In this document: positions 15,802-24,572 of the stretch, piece by piece
Layout of the letters: each line of letters begins with the position of its first letter
Position numbering within the stretch: position 1 is the first letter of the stretch
Assembly: GCF_024498195.1 (NCBI RefSeq)
Contig: NZ_CP101824.1
Span: 868,001-932,000 of the forward strand
Source of the DNA: Halovivax cerinus
GTDB taxonomy: Archaea > Halobacteriota > Halobacteria > Halobacteriales > Natrialbaceae
DNA length: 64,000 bases
Direction: 5' to 3'
Made by a program: the position numbers and the translations under genes
Notes under the pieces: generated by a model
What the model was told of the DNA's origin: nothing
The model's input: only the letters and a program-made list of their open reading frames with translations
Databases searched by the model: none

Positions 15802-16946
15802 TCGCCCACCTCCGCGAACGCGTCGTCGCCATGGCGCTCGCGCAAGCCGTCGAGGTCCGCCAGTTGTTCCCGCAGGCGGTCGGTCGGCTCCTCGTAGACG
15901 TGCTCGAACATCCGCGTCGGGTCGGTCTCGGTGGCCTCGGCGCGGTCGATCGCCGTCGCGAGGCAGTCCTCGACGCGGTCGGCGATCTCGTCGGCGAGGT
16001 CGTCGTCCAGGATCCCCTCGTGGTAGAGGTACCGTTCGAGACGCTCGATTGGGTCCTGATCCTCCCAGTCCTCGCCGTCGTCCTCGCTGCGGTAGGCCGA
16101 TGGGTCGTCGGCGGTCGAGTGCGCGCCGAGGCGATACTGACACGATTCGATGAGCGTGGGCCGACGCTCGCCCTCCGCGGGGTGTTTCGCCTTCTCGACG
16201 GCCGCCCGGGTCACGGCGTAGACCGCGAGCGGGTCGGTCCCGTCGACGCGGACGCCCTCGACGCCGTACGCGTCGGCCTTCTCGACGATCGTCTCCGTCG
16301 CCGTCTGCGCTTCGAACGGCGTCGAGATGGCCCACTGGTTGTTGTTACAGACGAAGATCGTCGGGACGTCGTAGACGGACGCGAAGTTGAGCCCCTCGTG
16401 GAAATCGCCGGTCGAGGTCGCCCCGTCACCGAAGTGACAGAGGACGGCGCGGTCGTGCGGGTCCTGCATGGTGAACCCCCAGGCCAGCCCCATCGCCTGC
16501 GGAACCTGCGTACCGATCGGGATGTACTCCGGCAAGGCGTTCACGTCGTCGGGGACGGCGTACCCCTCGCGATAGCCGGAGAGATGCGTGAGTAACGCCT
16601 CGTAGGAGCGTCCGTGGGCGTGTTTCGCGGCGTGGTCGCGGTAGGTAGGGACGAGCCAGTCCTCGTCGTCGAGGGCGAAACTGGTCGCGACCTGCGACCC
16701 CTCCTGTCCGCGCATGGGTGCGTACGTGTCGATCCGACCCTGCCGCTGCAGCCCCGTCGCTCGCTCGTCGAACCGTCGGGCGAGGACGAGCTCCTCGTAC
16801 ATCTCTAGCAGCGCCTGGTCCGTGAGGGCCGGTCGCTGGGCGCCCGGTAGCAAGGTGCCGTCCGTGTCGAGTACCTGGACCGCATCGTCCGGCGGGCTGG
16901 TCGATTCGGATCGGTGCGTCGGTTCGGGTTCGTCGTATGTGCTCAT
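15798..16946 (-). CDS. 2-oxoacid dehydrogenase E1 component, alpha subunit
   Basis: The 382-residue protein is of the single-domain E1-alpha type. Visible motifs are MYEELVLARRFDERATGLQRQG, the ThDP motif GDGATSTGDFHEGLNFASV ending in CNNN, and the phosphorylation-loop equivalent YRLGAHSTADDPSAYRS. The DRLREQLADL tail is typical of the bacterial/archaeal PdhA and BkdA family. Substrate (pyruvate or branched-chain oxoacid) cannot be decided by eye. The ATG at 16946 gives an acidic leader of ~45 residues before the core. First gene of a two-gene operon with the beta subunit. Confidence 0.9.
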   Translation of the reverse strand: MSTYDEPEPTHRSESTSPPDDAVQVLDTDGTLLPGAQRPALTDQALLEMYEELVLARRFDERATGLQRQGRIDTYAPMRGQEGSQVATSFALDDEDWLVPTYRDHAAKHAHGRSYEALLTHLSGYREGYAVPDDVNALPEYIPIGTQVPQAMGLAWGFTMQDPHDRAVLCHFGDGATSTGDFHEGLNFASVYDVPTIFVCNNNQWAISTPFEAQTATETIVEKADAYGVEGVRVDGTDPLAVYAVTRAAVEKAKHPAEGERRPTLIESCQYRLGAHSTADDPSAYRSEDDGEDWEDQDPIERLERYLYHEGILDDDLADEIADRVEDCLATAIDRAEATETDPTRMFEHVYEEPTDRLREQLADLDGLRERHGDDAFAEVGE

Positions 16947-17548
16947 CGTTTCCGTGGGTGTTCGGTGGCGTGGGTTCGTGTTCTACATCTTACACATCGT
17001 CGGCCACCCGCCAGGCTGACGGGCAGCGAGTCGGCCCGGTCCCGCTGACTACGGGAACCCGGGAACGGACGAGAACGCCTCGGACACGGTGTCAACGTGC
17101 CGAGACGGGTGTCCGCCGATCAAAATGTCGGTCGAATAAGCCAGGTAAATGTCAGTACACGCCGTGGAGACTGCTTGGCGGGCGAACGTGACTCGGACTG
17201 GCTGGCGGACGCCATACACAACAGATGGAGGGGGTTCTACATAATTCTTCGTGAGTGACGTTGTCATACGCCATCCTCGCCAAATCCACGGTGTAGATCG
17301 GTCGCTTTCTGGATGAACGTCGAAAAATATCGGCAAATGTCGACATGGTCCGTCGAGAGGCCGGCCAATATACGGGGGAGGGTGTGCATGCGTACAGCGA
17401 GATCGTCGCCAATCCAGCACCAACTGCCGTTCGAGATTTGTATCGAAGATGCGTATCGTCGGTTCCGGAAGTGATCGCCCGTGTACGGAGACCGTACCGA
17501 TCCTATGAGTCCGAGTAACGATGGGGAGGGCCGTGGCAGCGGTATCCA
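16947..17548. other. 600-bp gene-poor stretch with lower GC
   Basis: I see no convincing gene in this stretch. It has more A/T than the flanks, with runs such as TCGAAAAATATCGGCAAATG near 17316. Short minus-strand frames exist (for example 17152-17412), but their translations are rich in Arg, Pro and Cys and lack the acidic bias of this genome. The E1 promoter must lie at the left end and that of the acidic-tail membrane protein at the right end. It could be a decayed insertion. Confidence 0.4.
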
Positions 17549-18010
17549 GTGGTTCACCCGACCCTCGACCACACCGGCACCGCTCCGTCAGTCGCGTACG
17601 TCCTCGTACTCGCGTCACTGGTCGGACTCGCGGTCGGGCTGACCGCCTGGACCGTCGCCGGCGGTGCGGGACTATCGTTGGACGGGACTGCCGACGCCGA
17701 TCCACACGGAACCGAGGACGGAATCGATGGGCTCGCGACCGACGCCCCGGTCGAAAACGAGACCGGGGACGACGGCGGAGACGCACCCGACGGATCGGGA
17801 TCGGAAGACGACGGGCCTGAGGAACGGGACGACGAAGACGACGACTCTGACGAAAGGGGAGACGAGGACGAGCGGGACGACGAAGACGACGACTCTGACG
17901 AAAGGGGAGACGAGGACGAGCGGGACGACGAAGACGACGACTCTGACGATCTGCTAGATGCACTCTTGGAGGCGTTCGAGGACGAATCGGTCGAGGACGA
18001 CGGCGAGTGA
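17549..18010 (+). CDS. Small membrane-anchored protein with acidic repeat tail
   Basis: The 153 residues from GTG at 17549 hold one hydrophobic segment (~15-38, SVAYVLVLASLVGLAVGLTAW) and then an extremely Asp/Glu-rich tail. The tail contains a 16-residue repeat of the form RDDEDDDSDERGDEDE, 2.6 copies, and ends in a short amphipathic helix (DDLLDALLEAFED). The layout suggests an anchor with an acidic exposed domain, perhaps cation-binding; that is inference. An ATG at 17505 in another frame encodes MSPSNDGEGRGSGIQWFTR before the frames would need to switch, so a frameshift near 17550 that hides a longer N-terminus is possible. No family is recognised. Confidence 0.5.
   Translation: MVHPTLDHTGTAPSVAYVLVLASLVGLAVGLTAWTVAGGAGLSLDGTADADPHGTEDGIDGLATDAPVENETGDDGGDAPDGSGSEDDGPEERDDEDDDSDERGDEDERDDEDDDSDERGDEDERDDEDDDSDDLLDALLEAFEDESVEDDGE
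17825..17948 (+). repeat. 48-bp tandem coding repeat, 2.6 units
   Basis: Units at 17825-17872 and 17873-17920 are identical and a third, partial one runs 17921-17948. Each encodes the 16-residue acidic repeat of the membrane-anchored protein. Identity at DNA level indicates recent expansion. Confidence 0.9.
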
Positions 18011-18452
18011 CGGCCGGCCTCGATCCCGAAACCCGCGACGGGTGAGATCGGACCAGGTCGAACCGGCTCCGTACGGCGGTTCGACGGCCCGGTCGGCCAA
18101 TCGGCACCCGAGCGGGCGGACGGGCGGCCCACCAGCCCGTGCTCCGGTCGCTCAGCGGTCTCGGTCCGACTGTCGTCGGACCGTACACTCCTAGGGTCCC
18201 CAGGAAAATGGATGGTCGCCCTGACCGTCGCAAGCCACGCCGGCCCCGGTGGAAAACGAAAATCGGTCGAGACCCGCGGGTTCGGCCGACCGCAAACGGC
18301 CGTCGACCGTCGTGACAACCACTACGATTATGGCAGTCCCGGCCCATTCGCCGGTCGAAATCGGTACCCAGCGGCCGGAGCGGGACCGTCGCACACCGGT
18401 TCGTCCCGCCAGAGGAAGGCGTCGCGCTGGCCGCGAGGTGGCAGATACAACG

Positions 18453-18707
18453 ATGATCGATCTCACGATTCCACCGCGTCCGTGGCTCACCAGAACACGC
18501 CTCTACCACGTGGTAGGGTGGGGAATCCGCATCTACGTCGCCTGCCTCCTCGTCGTGGGCCTCTACAGCGTGCTCTGGCTCGCCGAGGTCGCCGGCTACC
18601 TCGATCAGCGTACCCTCGCCGTCATCTGGCTCGCCGTCGCCGGCATGGGCAGTACGTTCCTCGTCCTCCTCGTCCCCCTGTATTACTCGAGTCGTCTACG
18701 GAGTTGA
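18453..18707 (+). CDS. Small two-helix membrane protein
   Basis: The product has 84 residues with two hydrophobic segments (~21-45 RIYVACLLVVGLYSVLWLAEV and ~55-79 LAVIWLAVAGMGSTFLVLLVPLYY) and a short Arg-rich start. The ATG at 18453 begins the acidic/hydrophobic coding pattern; longer in-frame starts add an Arg-rich stretch typical of non-coding sequence. No family is recognised. It lies alone between the acidic-tail protein and the queuosine-precursor transporter. Confidence 0.55.
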   Translation: MIDLTIPPRPWLTRTRLYHVVGWGIRIYVACLLVVGLYSVLWLAEVAGYLDQRTLAVIWLAVAGMGSTFLVLLVPLYYSSRLRS

Positions 18708-18969
18708 TCGACGGCGGATCCGTCCCCGTCTCGGTCCGACCGGCGTGAGCAGTACCGGATGGTCACGGACGACGCGTGCAGGCTCTCACCGCCGTGATCG
18801 GCCGACAGCGAGACGTCTGCCAGGTCGACGTCACGTCGCACCACCGAACTGGTTCTCCAGGGAGCGGTCGGCCCTGATGCGGTTCGGACCGGTTCGGGAA
18901 TTATCGAAAGAGCTCTCAGGTGCTCTCTCGATAGCATCACTTAGGTGCCTCCGGTCGATACGACCGACC

Positions 18970-19692
18970 ATGAGTGAGTCACCCGGCACACCGACGCTCC
19001 CACAGGTGGCACTGATCGCCGTCTTCGTCACGGCGCTGGTGACCGCCCAGTTGACCGCCGCGAAGATCCTCGCGTTCTCGATCCCGCTCTCGTTGCCGCT
19101 TACGGGCAGCGAACTCGTCATGCCGGGGGCAGCCCTCGCGTACGCACTCACGTACTTCGCGAGTGACTGCTACACTGAGCTGTACGGCAAACGCGCCGGC
19201 CAGATCGTCGTCAACGCCGCGTTCGCCATGAACTTCGTCGCGCTCGCGCTGGTCCTCTCGACAGCGGCCGCTCCGGTGTATCAGTTTTCCCCCGTCGGCG
19301 CCGGCGAGTTCGAATCGGTACTGTTGCCGGCCGGTTCCATCGTCGCCGGGAGTTCGATCGCCTACCTCGTCAGCCAGAACTGGGACGTCTGGCTATTCCA
19401 CCGGATCCGCGAGGAGACCGGCCGCGAAAAGCTCTGGCTTCGCAATATCGCCTCGACAGGGACGAGTCAAGCGATCGATACCGTCATCTTCGTCTCCGTC
19501 GCGTTCTACATCGCACCATCCGTCATCGGCGGCGATCCCATGGAGTTCACGCCACTCGCCGCTCTCATGATCGGCCAGTACATCCTGAAACTGGCCATCG
19601 CGCTCGTCGATACGCCGATCGTCTACGCCGTCGTCCGACTCGTCCGCGAGCGATCCACGACGCCGACGAGCGGCGCCGTCGCCGCCGAGTAA
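18970..19692 (+). CDS. Queuosine precursor transporter family (YhhQ/VUT) protein
   Basis: The 240-residue membrane protein has ~6 hydrophobic segments. Family marks are the N-terminal AAKILAFSIPLSLPLTGSELVMPGAALAYALTYFASDCYTELYGK region, with the conserved D-x-x-x-E-x-Y-G after the second helix, and LWLRNIASTGTSQAIDTVIFVSVAF with its conserved Ser-Gln-Asp. The family imports queuine or 7-deazaguanine precursors such as preQ0; in archaea the likely use is archaeosine modification of tRNA (inference). ATG at 18970 is chosen because it directly precedes the acidic start of the family; the CACTTAGG promoter-like element is ~25 nt upstream. Confidence 0.87.
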   Translation: MSESPGTPTLPQVALIAVFVTALVTAQLTAAKILAFSIPLSLPLTGSELVMPGAALAYALTYFASDCYTELYGKRAGQIVVNAAFAMNFVALALVLSTAAAPVYQFSPVGAGEFESVLLPAGSIVAGSSIAYLVSQNWDVWLFHRIREETGREKLWLRNIASTGTSQAIDTVIFVSVAFYIAPSVIGGDPMEFTPLAALMIGQYILKLAIALVDTPIVYAVVRLVRERSTTPTSGAVAAE

Positions 19693-19787
19693 GCACCCGA
19701 CGATCGGTTTCCGGCGGGCAAACGTCCGCCCAACAGCCGGCGACCTGAACCGACGCGGGTTTGTGTTCTCACGGGAGACCCTGCGGT

Positions 19788-20882
19788 ATGGATCCACGCG
19801 TCCGCGAGCACGCCGCGGTGCTCGTCGACTGGAGCGCTCGCGTCGAGGCCGGCGACGACGTCGTCCTGTCGGTCGGCCCCGACGCGCACGAACTGGCCGT
19901 CGCCGTCGCCGAAAAACTGGGTGAGCGCGGCGCGAATCTCCTGGCGACGTACGATTCCGGCGACCTCACTCGCGCCTACCAGCGCGCCCACGACGGCGAC
20001 TTCGAGGAATCGACCCACGAACTGGCACTGTACGAGGCCGCCGACGTCTACCTGTCCATCGGCGGCGCCCGTAACACGAGCGCGACGGCCGACGTCCCCG
20101 GCGAGACGCGCCAGGCCTACCGCAGCGCCCACCAGGATGTCCGCGAGACGCGCTACGACACGCGCTGGGTGTCGACCGTCCACCCGACGCGCTCGCTCGC
20201 CCAGCAGGCGAACATGGCCTACGAGGCGTACCGCGACTTCGCCTACGACGCCATCCTCCGCGACTGGGAGTCGCTCGCCGACGAGATGGCCAAGCTGAAA
20301 GAACGCCTCGACGCCGGCAGCGAGGTCCGCCTCGTCGGCCCGGGCACCGACCTCACGATGGCGATCGAGGGCCGAACCGCGGTCAACAGCGCCGCCTCCG
20401 TCGCCTACGACTCGCACAACCTCCCGAGCGGCGAGGTCTTCACCGCCCCGTACGCGGCCGACGGCGAGGTGACCTTCGACGTCCCGATGACGATTCAGGA
20501 CCAGCCCGTCCGCGACGTCACCCTCCGCTTCGAGGACGGCGAGGTCGTCGACTACGACGCCGAACAGGGCGAATCCGTGATCGCGGACGTGCTCGACACC
20601 GACGAGGGCGCACGCCGCCTCGGCGAACTCGGCATCGGGATGAATCGCGGTATCGATCGCTTCACGGATAGCATCCTCTTCGACGAGAAGATGGGCGACA
20701 CCGTCCACCTGGCGCTGGGTCGCGCCTACGACGCCTGCCTGCCCGACGGCGAGTCGGGCACCGAATCGGCCGTCCACGTCGACATGATCACCGACGTCAG
20801 CGAGGGCTCGCGACTGGAGGTAGACGACGACGTGGTGCAGCGAAACGGCACCTTCCAGTGGGAAGACGGCTTCGGCGAGTAG
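19788..20882 (+). CDS. M29-family metal-dependent aminopeptidase
   Basis: The 364 residues match the M29 (thermophilic aminopeptidase T/AmpS) family. The N-terminal domain begins [15 protein letters not shown], followed by [12 protein letters not shown] with the metal-ligand Glu, then HLALGRAYD and HVDMITD carrying further His/Asp ligands. These enzymes hold two divalent metal ions and cleave N-terminal residues from peptides in the cytoplasm as large dimers. The length is somewhat shorter than the ~410 typical of bacterial members, as is usual in haloarchaea. It is transcribed alone, 95 bp after the VUT transporter and 82 bp before L40e. Confidence 0.87.
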   Translation: MDPRVREHAAVLVDWSARVEAGDDVVLSVGPDAHELAVAVAEKLGERGANLLATYDSGDLTRAYQRAHDGDFEESTHELALYEAADVYLSIGGARNTSATADVPGETRQAYRSAHQDVRETRYDTRWVSTVHPTRSLAQQANMAYEAYRDFAYDAILRDWESLADEMAKLKERLDAGSEVRLVGPGTDLTMAIEGRTAVNSAASVAYDSHNLPSGEVFTAPYAADGEVTFDVPMTIQDQPVRDVTLRFEDGEVVDYDAEQGESVIADVLDTDEGARRLGELGIGMNRGIDRFTDSILFDEKMGDTVHLALGRAYDACLPDGESGTESAVHVDMITDVSEGSRLEVDDDVVQRNGTFQWEDGFGE

Positions 20883-20964
20883 TCGGTCCGGCCCGCCGCG
20901 TCAGGAACCGATCCGGAACGGACGGATCACCAGATTCAAATGCGCGAGGCGCCAGAGGGCGGGT

Positions 20965-21114
20965 ATGGCCAGTTTCGACGCCGCCGAGTCGCGGACGCTA
21001 GAGAAGCTCATCTGCATGAAGTGTAACGCCCGGAACTCCCCGGGCGCAGACCGCTGTCGCAAGTGCGGCTACGGAAACCTCCGTCCGAAGGCGAAAGAAC
21101 CGCGCGCCGCCTGA
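20965..21114 (+). CDS. rpl40e: 50S ribosomal protein L40e
   Basis: The 49-residue zinc-ribbon protein reads [20 protein letters not shown] and continues with NARN-P-A and [12 protein letters not shown]. The four zinc ligands are Cys17, Cys20, Cys31 and Cys34. This is the canonical length and pattern of archaeal L40e, a small component of the large ribosomal subunit. An AT-containing ATTCAAATG lies ~28 nt before the start, consistent with a leaderless promoter. Confidence 0.95.
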   Translation: MASFDAAESRTLEKLICMKCNARNSPGADRCRKCGYGNLRPKAKEPRAA

Positions 21115-21233
21115 CAGGGGCCGCCTTCTCGACTATATCCAGTGCGCCCCCGAGCGACGGCGTCGTGATGTGAATTCGTGGTTCGCCGACCGCCGAGGTG
21201 TTAGTACCTGCCACGGTGTACGACGCCCCGGGG

Positions 21234-21704
21234 TCACCCGAGGAGGATCACGGCGACCGGGAGACCGACGACGAAACACAGGAGCAGTCCGACGATGATG
21301 CCGACCTGACGCATCGACGGATCGGCGGAGTCGTGCGGCGTGGCCACCTCCCGGTAGGCGAGCGCGCCGAGGAGCAAGATCCAGCTCACCGGAACCAGGA
21401 CGCCGGGTTCGACGCGCGCTCGCGGGGCGTACACCAGTGCGACGGCGACGGCCAGCAGGCCGTACCCGACGCCGGCTCGCTGGAACGGGTCGAACGGATA
21501 GCCGGCGACGCTGATGTCGACCGAGAGGAAGACGCTGAAGAGCGCGCCGCCGGCGACGAGCGCCAGGACCGGTGCGACGACGACCGGGGCCGAAACGCCC
21601 TCTAGGACGAGCGCAGAGAGTGCCAGACCGAAGAAGACGACCCAGAGGAGTGTCCCGCCGATGATCGTTCGCCGCCGAAGCGCGCGAACGGCATTCGACT
21701 CCAT
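21234..21704 (-). CDS. Haloarchaeal integral membrane protein of unknown function
   Basis: The 156-residue protein starts with a positive segment (VRALRRRTI) and has about five hydrophobic helices (~13-35, 38-60, 80-96, 104-118, 132-155). There is no recognisable active-site motif. A strong TATA box (TTTATATTATAT on the minus strand, 21723-21734) lies 30 nt before the ATG, so the transcript is leaderless. It converges on L40e. Confidence 0.7.
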   Translation of the reverse strand: MESNAVRALRRRTIIGGTLLWVVFFGLALSALVLEGVSAPVVVAPVLALVAGGALFSVFLSVDISVAGYPFDPFQRAGVGYGLLAVAVALVYAPRARVEPGVLVPVSWILLLGALAYREVATPHDSADPSMRQVGIIVGLLLCFVVGLPVAVILLG

Positions 21705-21807
21705 AGCCTTCGAGTTACCACGATATAATATAAAAGTACGGATGGTGATTCGAGTCGGTCAGACCCGTTCGGACGCGACGGCGCCGCGAGGTGGCCTGCG
21801 AGGCGAT

Positions 21808-22482
21808 TCACGCCGTACAGAGCGACACGAAGTTTCGCAGGATCCGCAGGCCGGTCTCGCCGCTCTTCTCGGGATGGAACTGCGTCCCGAACACCGTGCC
21901 GGACTCGTCGGCGATCACGGCCGGGAATCGGGTGCCGTACTCGGTCGTGGCGACGACGGCCGACTCGTCGTCCGGGACGGCGTAGTACGAGTGGACGAAG
22001 TAGGCGTACTCGCCGTCGACTGAGCCATCGGTGCCGGAGACGAGCGGATGCTCGCGCTCGACGCGGAGGTCGTTCCAGCCCATGTGGGGCACCTTCTGGC
22101 CCCCGTCGAACCGGACGTTGGTCCCCGGGATCAGGTCCAGTCCGCGGACGGCCGATTCACCGGCCGCGCCCTCCTCGCTGTCGGTGAGCAGCATCTGCAT
22201 GCCGAGACAGATCCCGAACAGCGGCGTGTCGGACTCGGCGACGGCGAGGAGGTCCTCACGAAGTGGGTCCGCGTTCTCGACGCCCTCGCGGAAGGCACCG
22301 ACGCCGGGGAGGACGACGCCGTCGGCGGCGTGGAAGTCATCGGGATCGTCGGTGACGGCGACGGTCGCTCCGGCGCGTTCGAGACCGCGCGTGACGCTGT
22401 GGAGGTTGCCGAGGCCGTAATCGACCACGGCGACGGTTGCGTCGACCGTCTCGAGCGACGGTCGGCCTGCCTGCTGGCTCAT
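21808..22482 (-). CDS. hisH: Imidazole glycerol phosphate synthase, glutamine amidotransferase subunit HisH
   Basis: The 224-residue class-I glutamine amidotransferase shows AVVDYGLGNLHSVTRGLERAG at the N-terminus, the oxyanion strand LPGVGAF, the nucleophile in FGICLGMQML, and the His-Glu end in FGTQFHPEKSG. HisH releases ammonia from glutamine for the HisF cyclase that makes IGP and AICAR in histidine synthesis. ATG at 22482 is preferred over an upstream start that would add nine residues. No other his gene is adjacent, which is normal in haloarchaea where his genes are scattered. Confidence 0.94.
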   Translation of the reverse strand: MSQQAGRPSLETVDATVAVVDYGLGNLHSVTRGLERAGATVAVTDDPDDFHAADGVVLPGVGAFREGVENADPLREDLLAVAESDTPLFGICLGMQMLLTDSEEGAAGESAVRGLDLIPGTNVRFDGGQKVPHMGWNDLRVEREHPLVSGTDGSVDGEYAYFVHSYYAVPDDESAVVATTEYGTRFPAVIADESGTVFGTQFHPEKSGETGLRILRNFVSLCTA

Positions 22483-22585
22483 GGTGGGAACTCGGAGCGG
22501 GTCGTGCATGGCCCTTTCGTTCGAGCGAATCTGTTCGGGACGACGTCGTCGTCCGATCGTGCGGTCACGGTTGACGGTCGTGCGG

Positions 22586-22909
22586 TCACGTCGGCATCCG
22601 GATCGCGTAGAGGACCGTGAGCAGACCGAGTACCTGACTCGTTTGCGACGCGATCACCGCCGCGCCGACCGGAACGCCCGGGACGATCGAGTACACAACG
22701 AGCACGCAGAACGGCACCGCGAAAGCGAGGACAAAGCCGGCCGCAAGAAACAGCATCGGGCGGCTCTCGTTTCGGCGGTAGCCGCGGTAGGCGTAGTACG
22801 CGATGACGAGTCCGACGCAGACGCTGACCAGCTGCGTGACCTGCTGGAAGCCGAGCACCCACTCCGGCGGCAGTTCGGATCCCCACACCGAAAGCGGCGT
22901 CGACCCCAC
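22586..22909 (-). CDS. Three-helix membrane protein co-transcribed with a winged-helix regulator
   Basis: The 107 residues begin at GTG 22909, one base after the regulator's stop. Three hydrophobic segments are visible (~22-44, 50-72, 76-100), separated by the polar motif AYRGYRRNESRPML. Such proteins next to ArsR-type regulators are frequent in haloarchaea; I recall them as the DUF7521 family, unverified. Coupling to the DNA-binding gene suggests a membrane sensor or a partner of the regulator (inference). Confidence 0.65.
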   Translation of the reverse strand: MGSTPLSVWGSELPPEWVLGFQQVTQLVSVCVGLVIAYYAYRGYRRNESRPMLFLAAGFVLAFAVPFCVLVVYSIVPGVPVGAAVIASQTSQVLGLLTVLYAIRMPT

Positions 22910-22910
22910 G

Positions 22911-23255
22911 TCACATCCCCTCGATCAGGCGGGTGAATCGATCGGACGGGTCCTCTCGCCGGTCGACCTGGAGCGCTAACGTGCCGTCCCGGAGCGTGAC
23001 CGTGAGTCGATCGAGATCGGTCGCGTACACGGTCCGGTGGTGCCCGTGCTCGGGGTCGGGTCGCGTCTGCTCTACGAGCAGGTCGCACTCGCGCAGTCGC
23101 TCGAGGCGTCGGTACACCGTCGGTTCGGAGACCGCACAGCGGTCGCTCAACGTGCTCGCAGTCATGGGTTCCTGGCTCGTTTCGACGAGGATGTGCCGGG
23201 CTGTCGGGTCGGCCAGCACGGCGCCGACGGCTTCGATCCGGTCCTCCTCGCTCAC
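22911..23255 (-). CDS. Winged-helix transcriptional regulator (ArsR-like)
   Basis: The protein has about 114 residues from GTG 23255. The helix-turn-helix is clear: DPTARHILVETSQEPMTASTLSDRCAVSEPTVYRRLERLRECDLL, then a wing with HGHHRTVYATDLDRL. A TTTATG TATA-like element at ~23281-23286 lies ~28 nt before this GTG and inside the longer open frame, which argues against an upstream start and for a leaderless transcript. It is the first gene of a two-gene unit with the three-helix membrane protein. Confidence 0.8.
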   Translation of the reverse strand: MSEEDRIEAVGAVLADPTARHILVETSQEPMTASTLSDRCAVSEPTVYRRLERLRECDLLVEQTRPDPEHGHHRTVYATDLDRLTVTLRDGTLALQVDRREDPSDRFTRLIEGM

Positions 23256-23359
23256 GGTCTCCGCGTTTACAGGGACCCCACATAAACCGAGCGGCACCGC
23301 TACAGATCGTGAAGCCGTGGTCCAGGGCCTTTCGTTCGGCCGCTCCTCGGTCGACTCGT

Positions 23360-23722
23360 ATGTCCACCGAACGACCTCCGACCGGTCGTCGCTCCCGGCT
23401 CAATCCGGCGACAGTGACCGGTCCGCTCCTCGTTCTCACGAGCATCGTCACGAGTCTGATCGCCGCGCGCGTCCTCGGTCCATCCGTTCGAATTCGCTGG
23501 AGCGTCGGGACGCACTATGGACCCGAGTACGCGTCGACCGGTCCCGTAATGCTCGCGTTCACCGTGACCGTCGCGGGGGCGGTCGTGACCTGCTTGTGGA
23601 TCGCGAAACGGGTAGCCGGTGACGGCCGGCCCGATGCTCGACTCGTCATCGAACTCGTCGGAGCCGCTGTCGGAGCGTTGCTCGTCGCGACGCAGGTACT
23701 CGTCGTTGGCCTGAACCTGTAG
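23360..23722 (+). CDS. Small haloarchaeal membrane protein
   Basis: The 120-residue protein has three hydrophobic segments (~16-37, 61-82, 95-118) and a polar loop with RIRWSVGTHYGPEYASTG after the first. That loop recalls the HW-x-x-x-G region of DUF1648/SdpI-like membrane proteins, only weakly. ATG at 23360 precedes an acidic/Arg start; the 17 upstream codons are Arg/Ser-rich and probably non-coding. It is divergent from the regulator pair. Confidence 0.5.
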   Translation: MSTERPPTGRRSRLNPATVTGPLLVLTSIVTSLIAARVLGPSVRIRWSVGTHYGPEYASTGPVMLAFTVTVAGAVVTCLWIAKRVAGDGRPDARLVIELVGAAVGALLVATQVLVVGLNL

Positions 23723-23809
23723 CCCGAGCGTCGAATCGGCCCGGGCATCGCTCGGCATCGGCGGGCCACCTGATCGCGGTGTCACCACCGCGGCGTGACC
23801 ACCAGCCGA

Positions 23810-24424
23810 TCAGTACTCCCCGAGGCGAGACTGGCCGCCCGAATCGGTCGGCGAGACGCCGGCGATCGCCGCGGCCTCCGCGATCGTCTCGGCGAAGGCG
23901 GACTCCTGGCTCCGGTCGTACAGCGTCGCGGCCGGGTGGAGACAGACGAGGACCGGCCGGGGCGTGCCAGCGATGCGAACCTCCTCGACGGAGCCCGTCT
24001 CACTGGTCACCGCCACCGACCGGCCGAGGAGGTGTTCGCCCGGCACCTTCCCCAGGGTGACGATCACGTCCGGATCGACGCGGTCGATCTCGGCCTCCAG
24101 GTAGCCGCGGCAGTTCTCGAGTTCGTCCGTCGTTGGATCCCGGTTCTCCGGCGGCCGGCAGCGCACGCAGTTGGTGATACGGACGGTCTCGCGTTCGAGG
24201 CCGACGGTCCGGAGCTGGTCGTCGAGGACGCTCCCGCTGCGGCCGACGAACGGTTCGCCCTCGGCGTCTTCCTGCCCGCCGGGCGCCTCGCCGACGAACA
24301 GGACGTCGGCGTCGGACGGTCCCGTTCCGTTTACGATCCGGCTCCGCGAGTCGACCAGCGCGGGACAGCGTCGACAGTCCGAGACGCAGAGTCCCTCCAT
24401 GTTCTGTGGCCGGGTATCGTCCAT
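23810..24424 (-). CDS. Type-4 uracil-DNA glycosylase
   Basis: The 204 residues match family-4 UDG, a [4Fe-4S] enzyme that excises uracil from DNA in base-excision repair. The cluster-ligand cysteines are in CVSDCRRCP (13-20) and NCVRC (~85), with another in ELENC. The active-site motif is GEAPGGQEDAEGEPFVGRSG and the C-terminal motif is LHPAAT (HPS/A type). ATG at 24424 (MDDTRPQNMEGL) is chosen over a GTG seven codons upstream because it gives the usual family start. Confidence 0.93.
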   Translation of the reverse strand: MDDTRPQNMEGLCVSDCRRCPALVDSRSRIVNGTGPSDADVLFVGEAPGGQEDAEGEPFVGRSGSVLDDQLRTVGLERETVRITNCVRCRPPENRDPTTDELENCRGYLEAEIDRVDPDVIVTLGKVPGEHLLGRSVAVTSETGSVEEVRIAGTPRPVLVCLHPAATLYDRSQESAFAETIAEAAAIAGVSPTDSGGQSRLGEY

Positions 24425-24572
24425 GTGGTGACGGTCGACCGGCACCCACGTACGGCTTTCGGACGAGGGACCGGTGACGGTCGGCTCGGCGTTCGTCTCT
24501 GGCCCAAACTCCGGTTGCGGCCGGAAGTATTACTTGCATCTACTCCCCACTGGTGATAACGAGCGTGATTTC

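Noticed and set aside
17152-17572. Two overlapping minus-strand ORFs of 86 and 102 codons
   Set aside because: Composition (Arg, Pro, Cys, Ser, Trp) does not fit the acidic proteome, and no motif or ribosome-binding site supports them.
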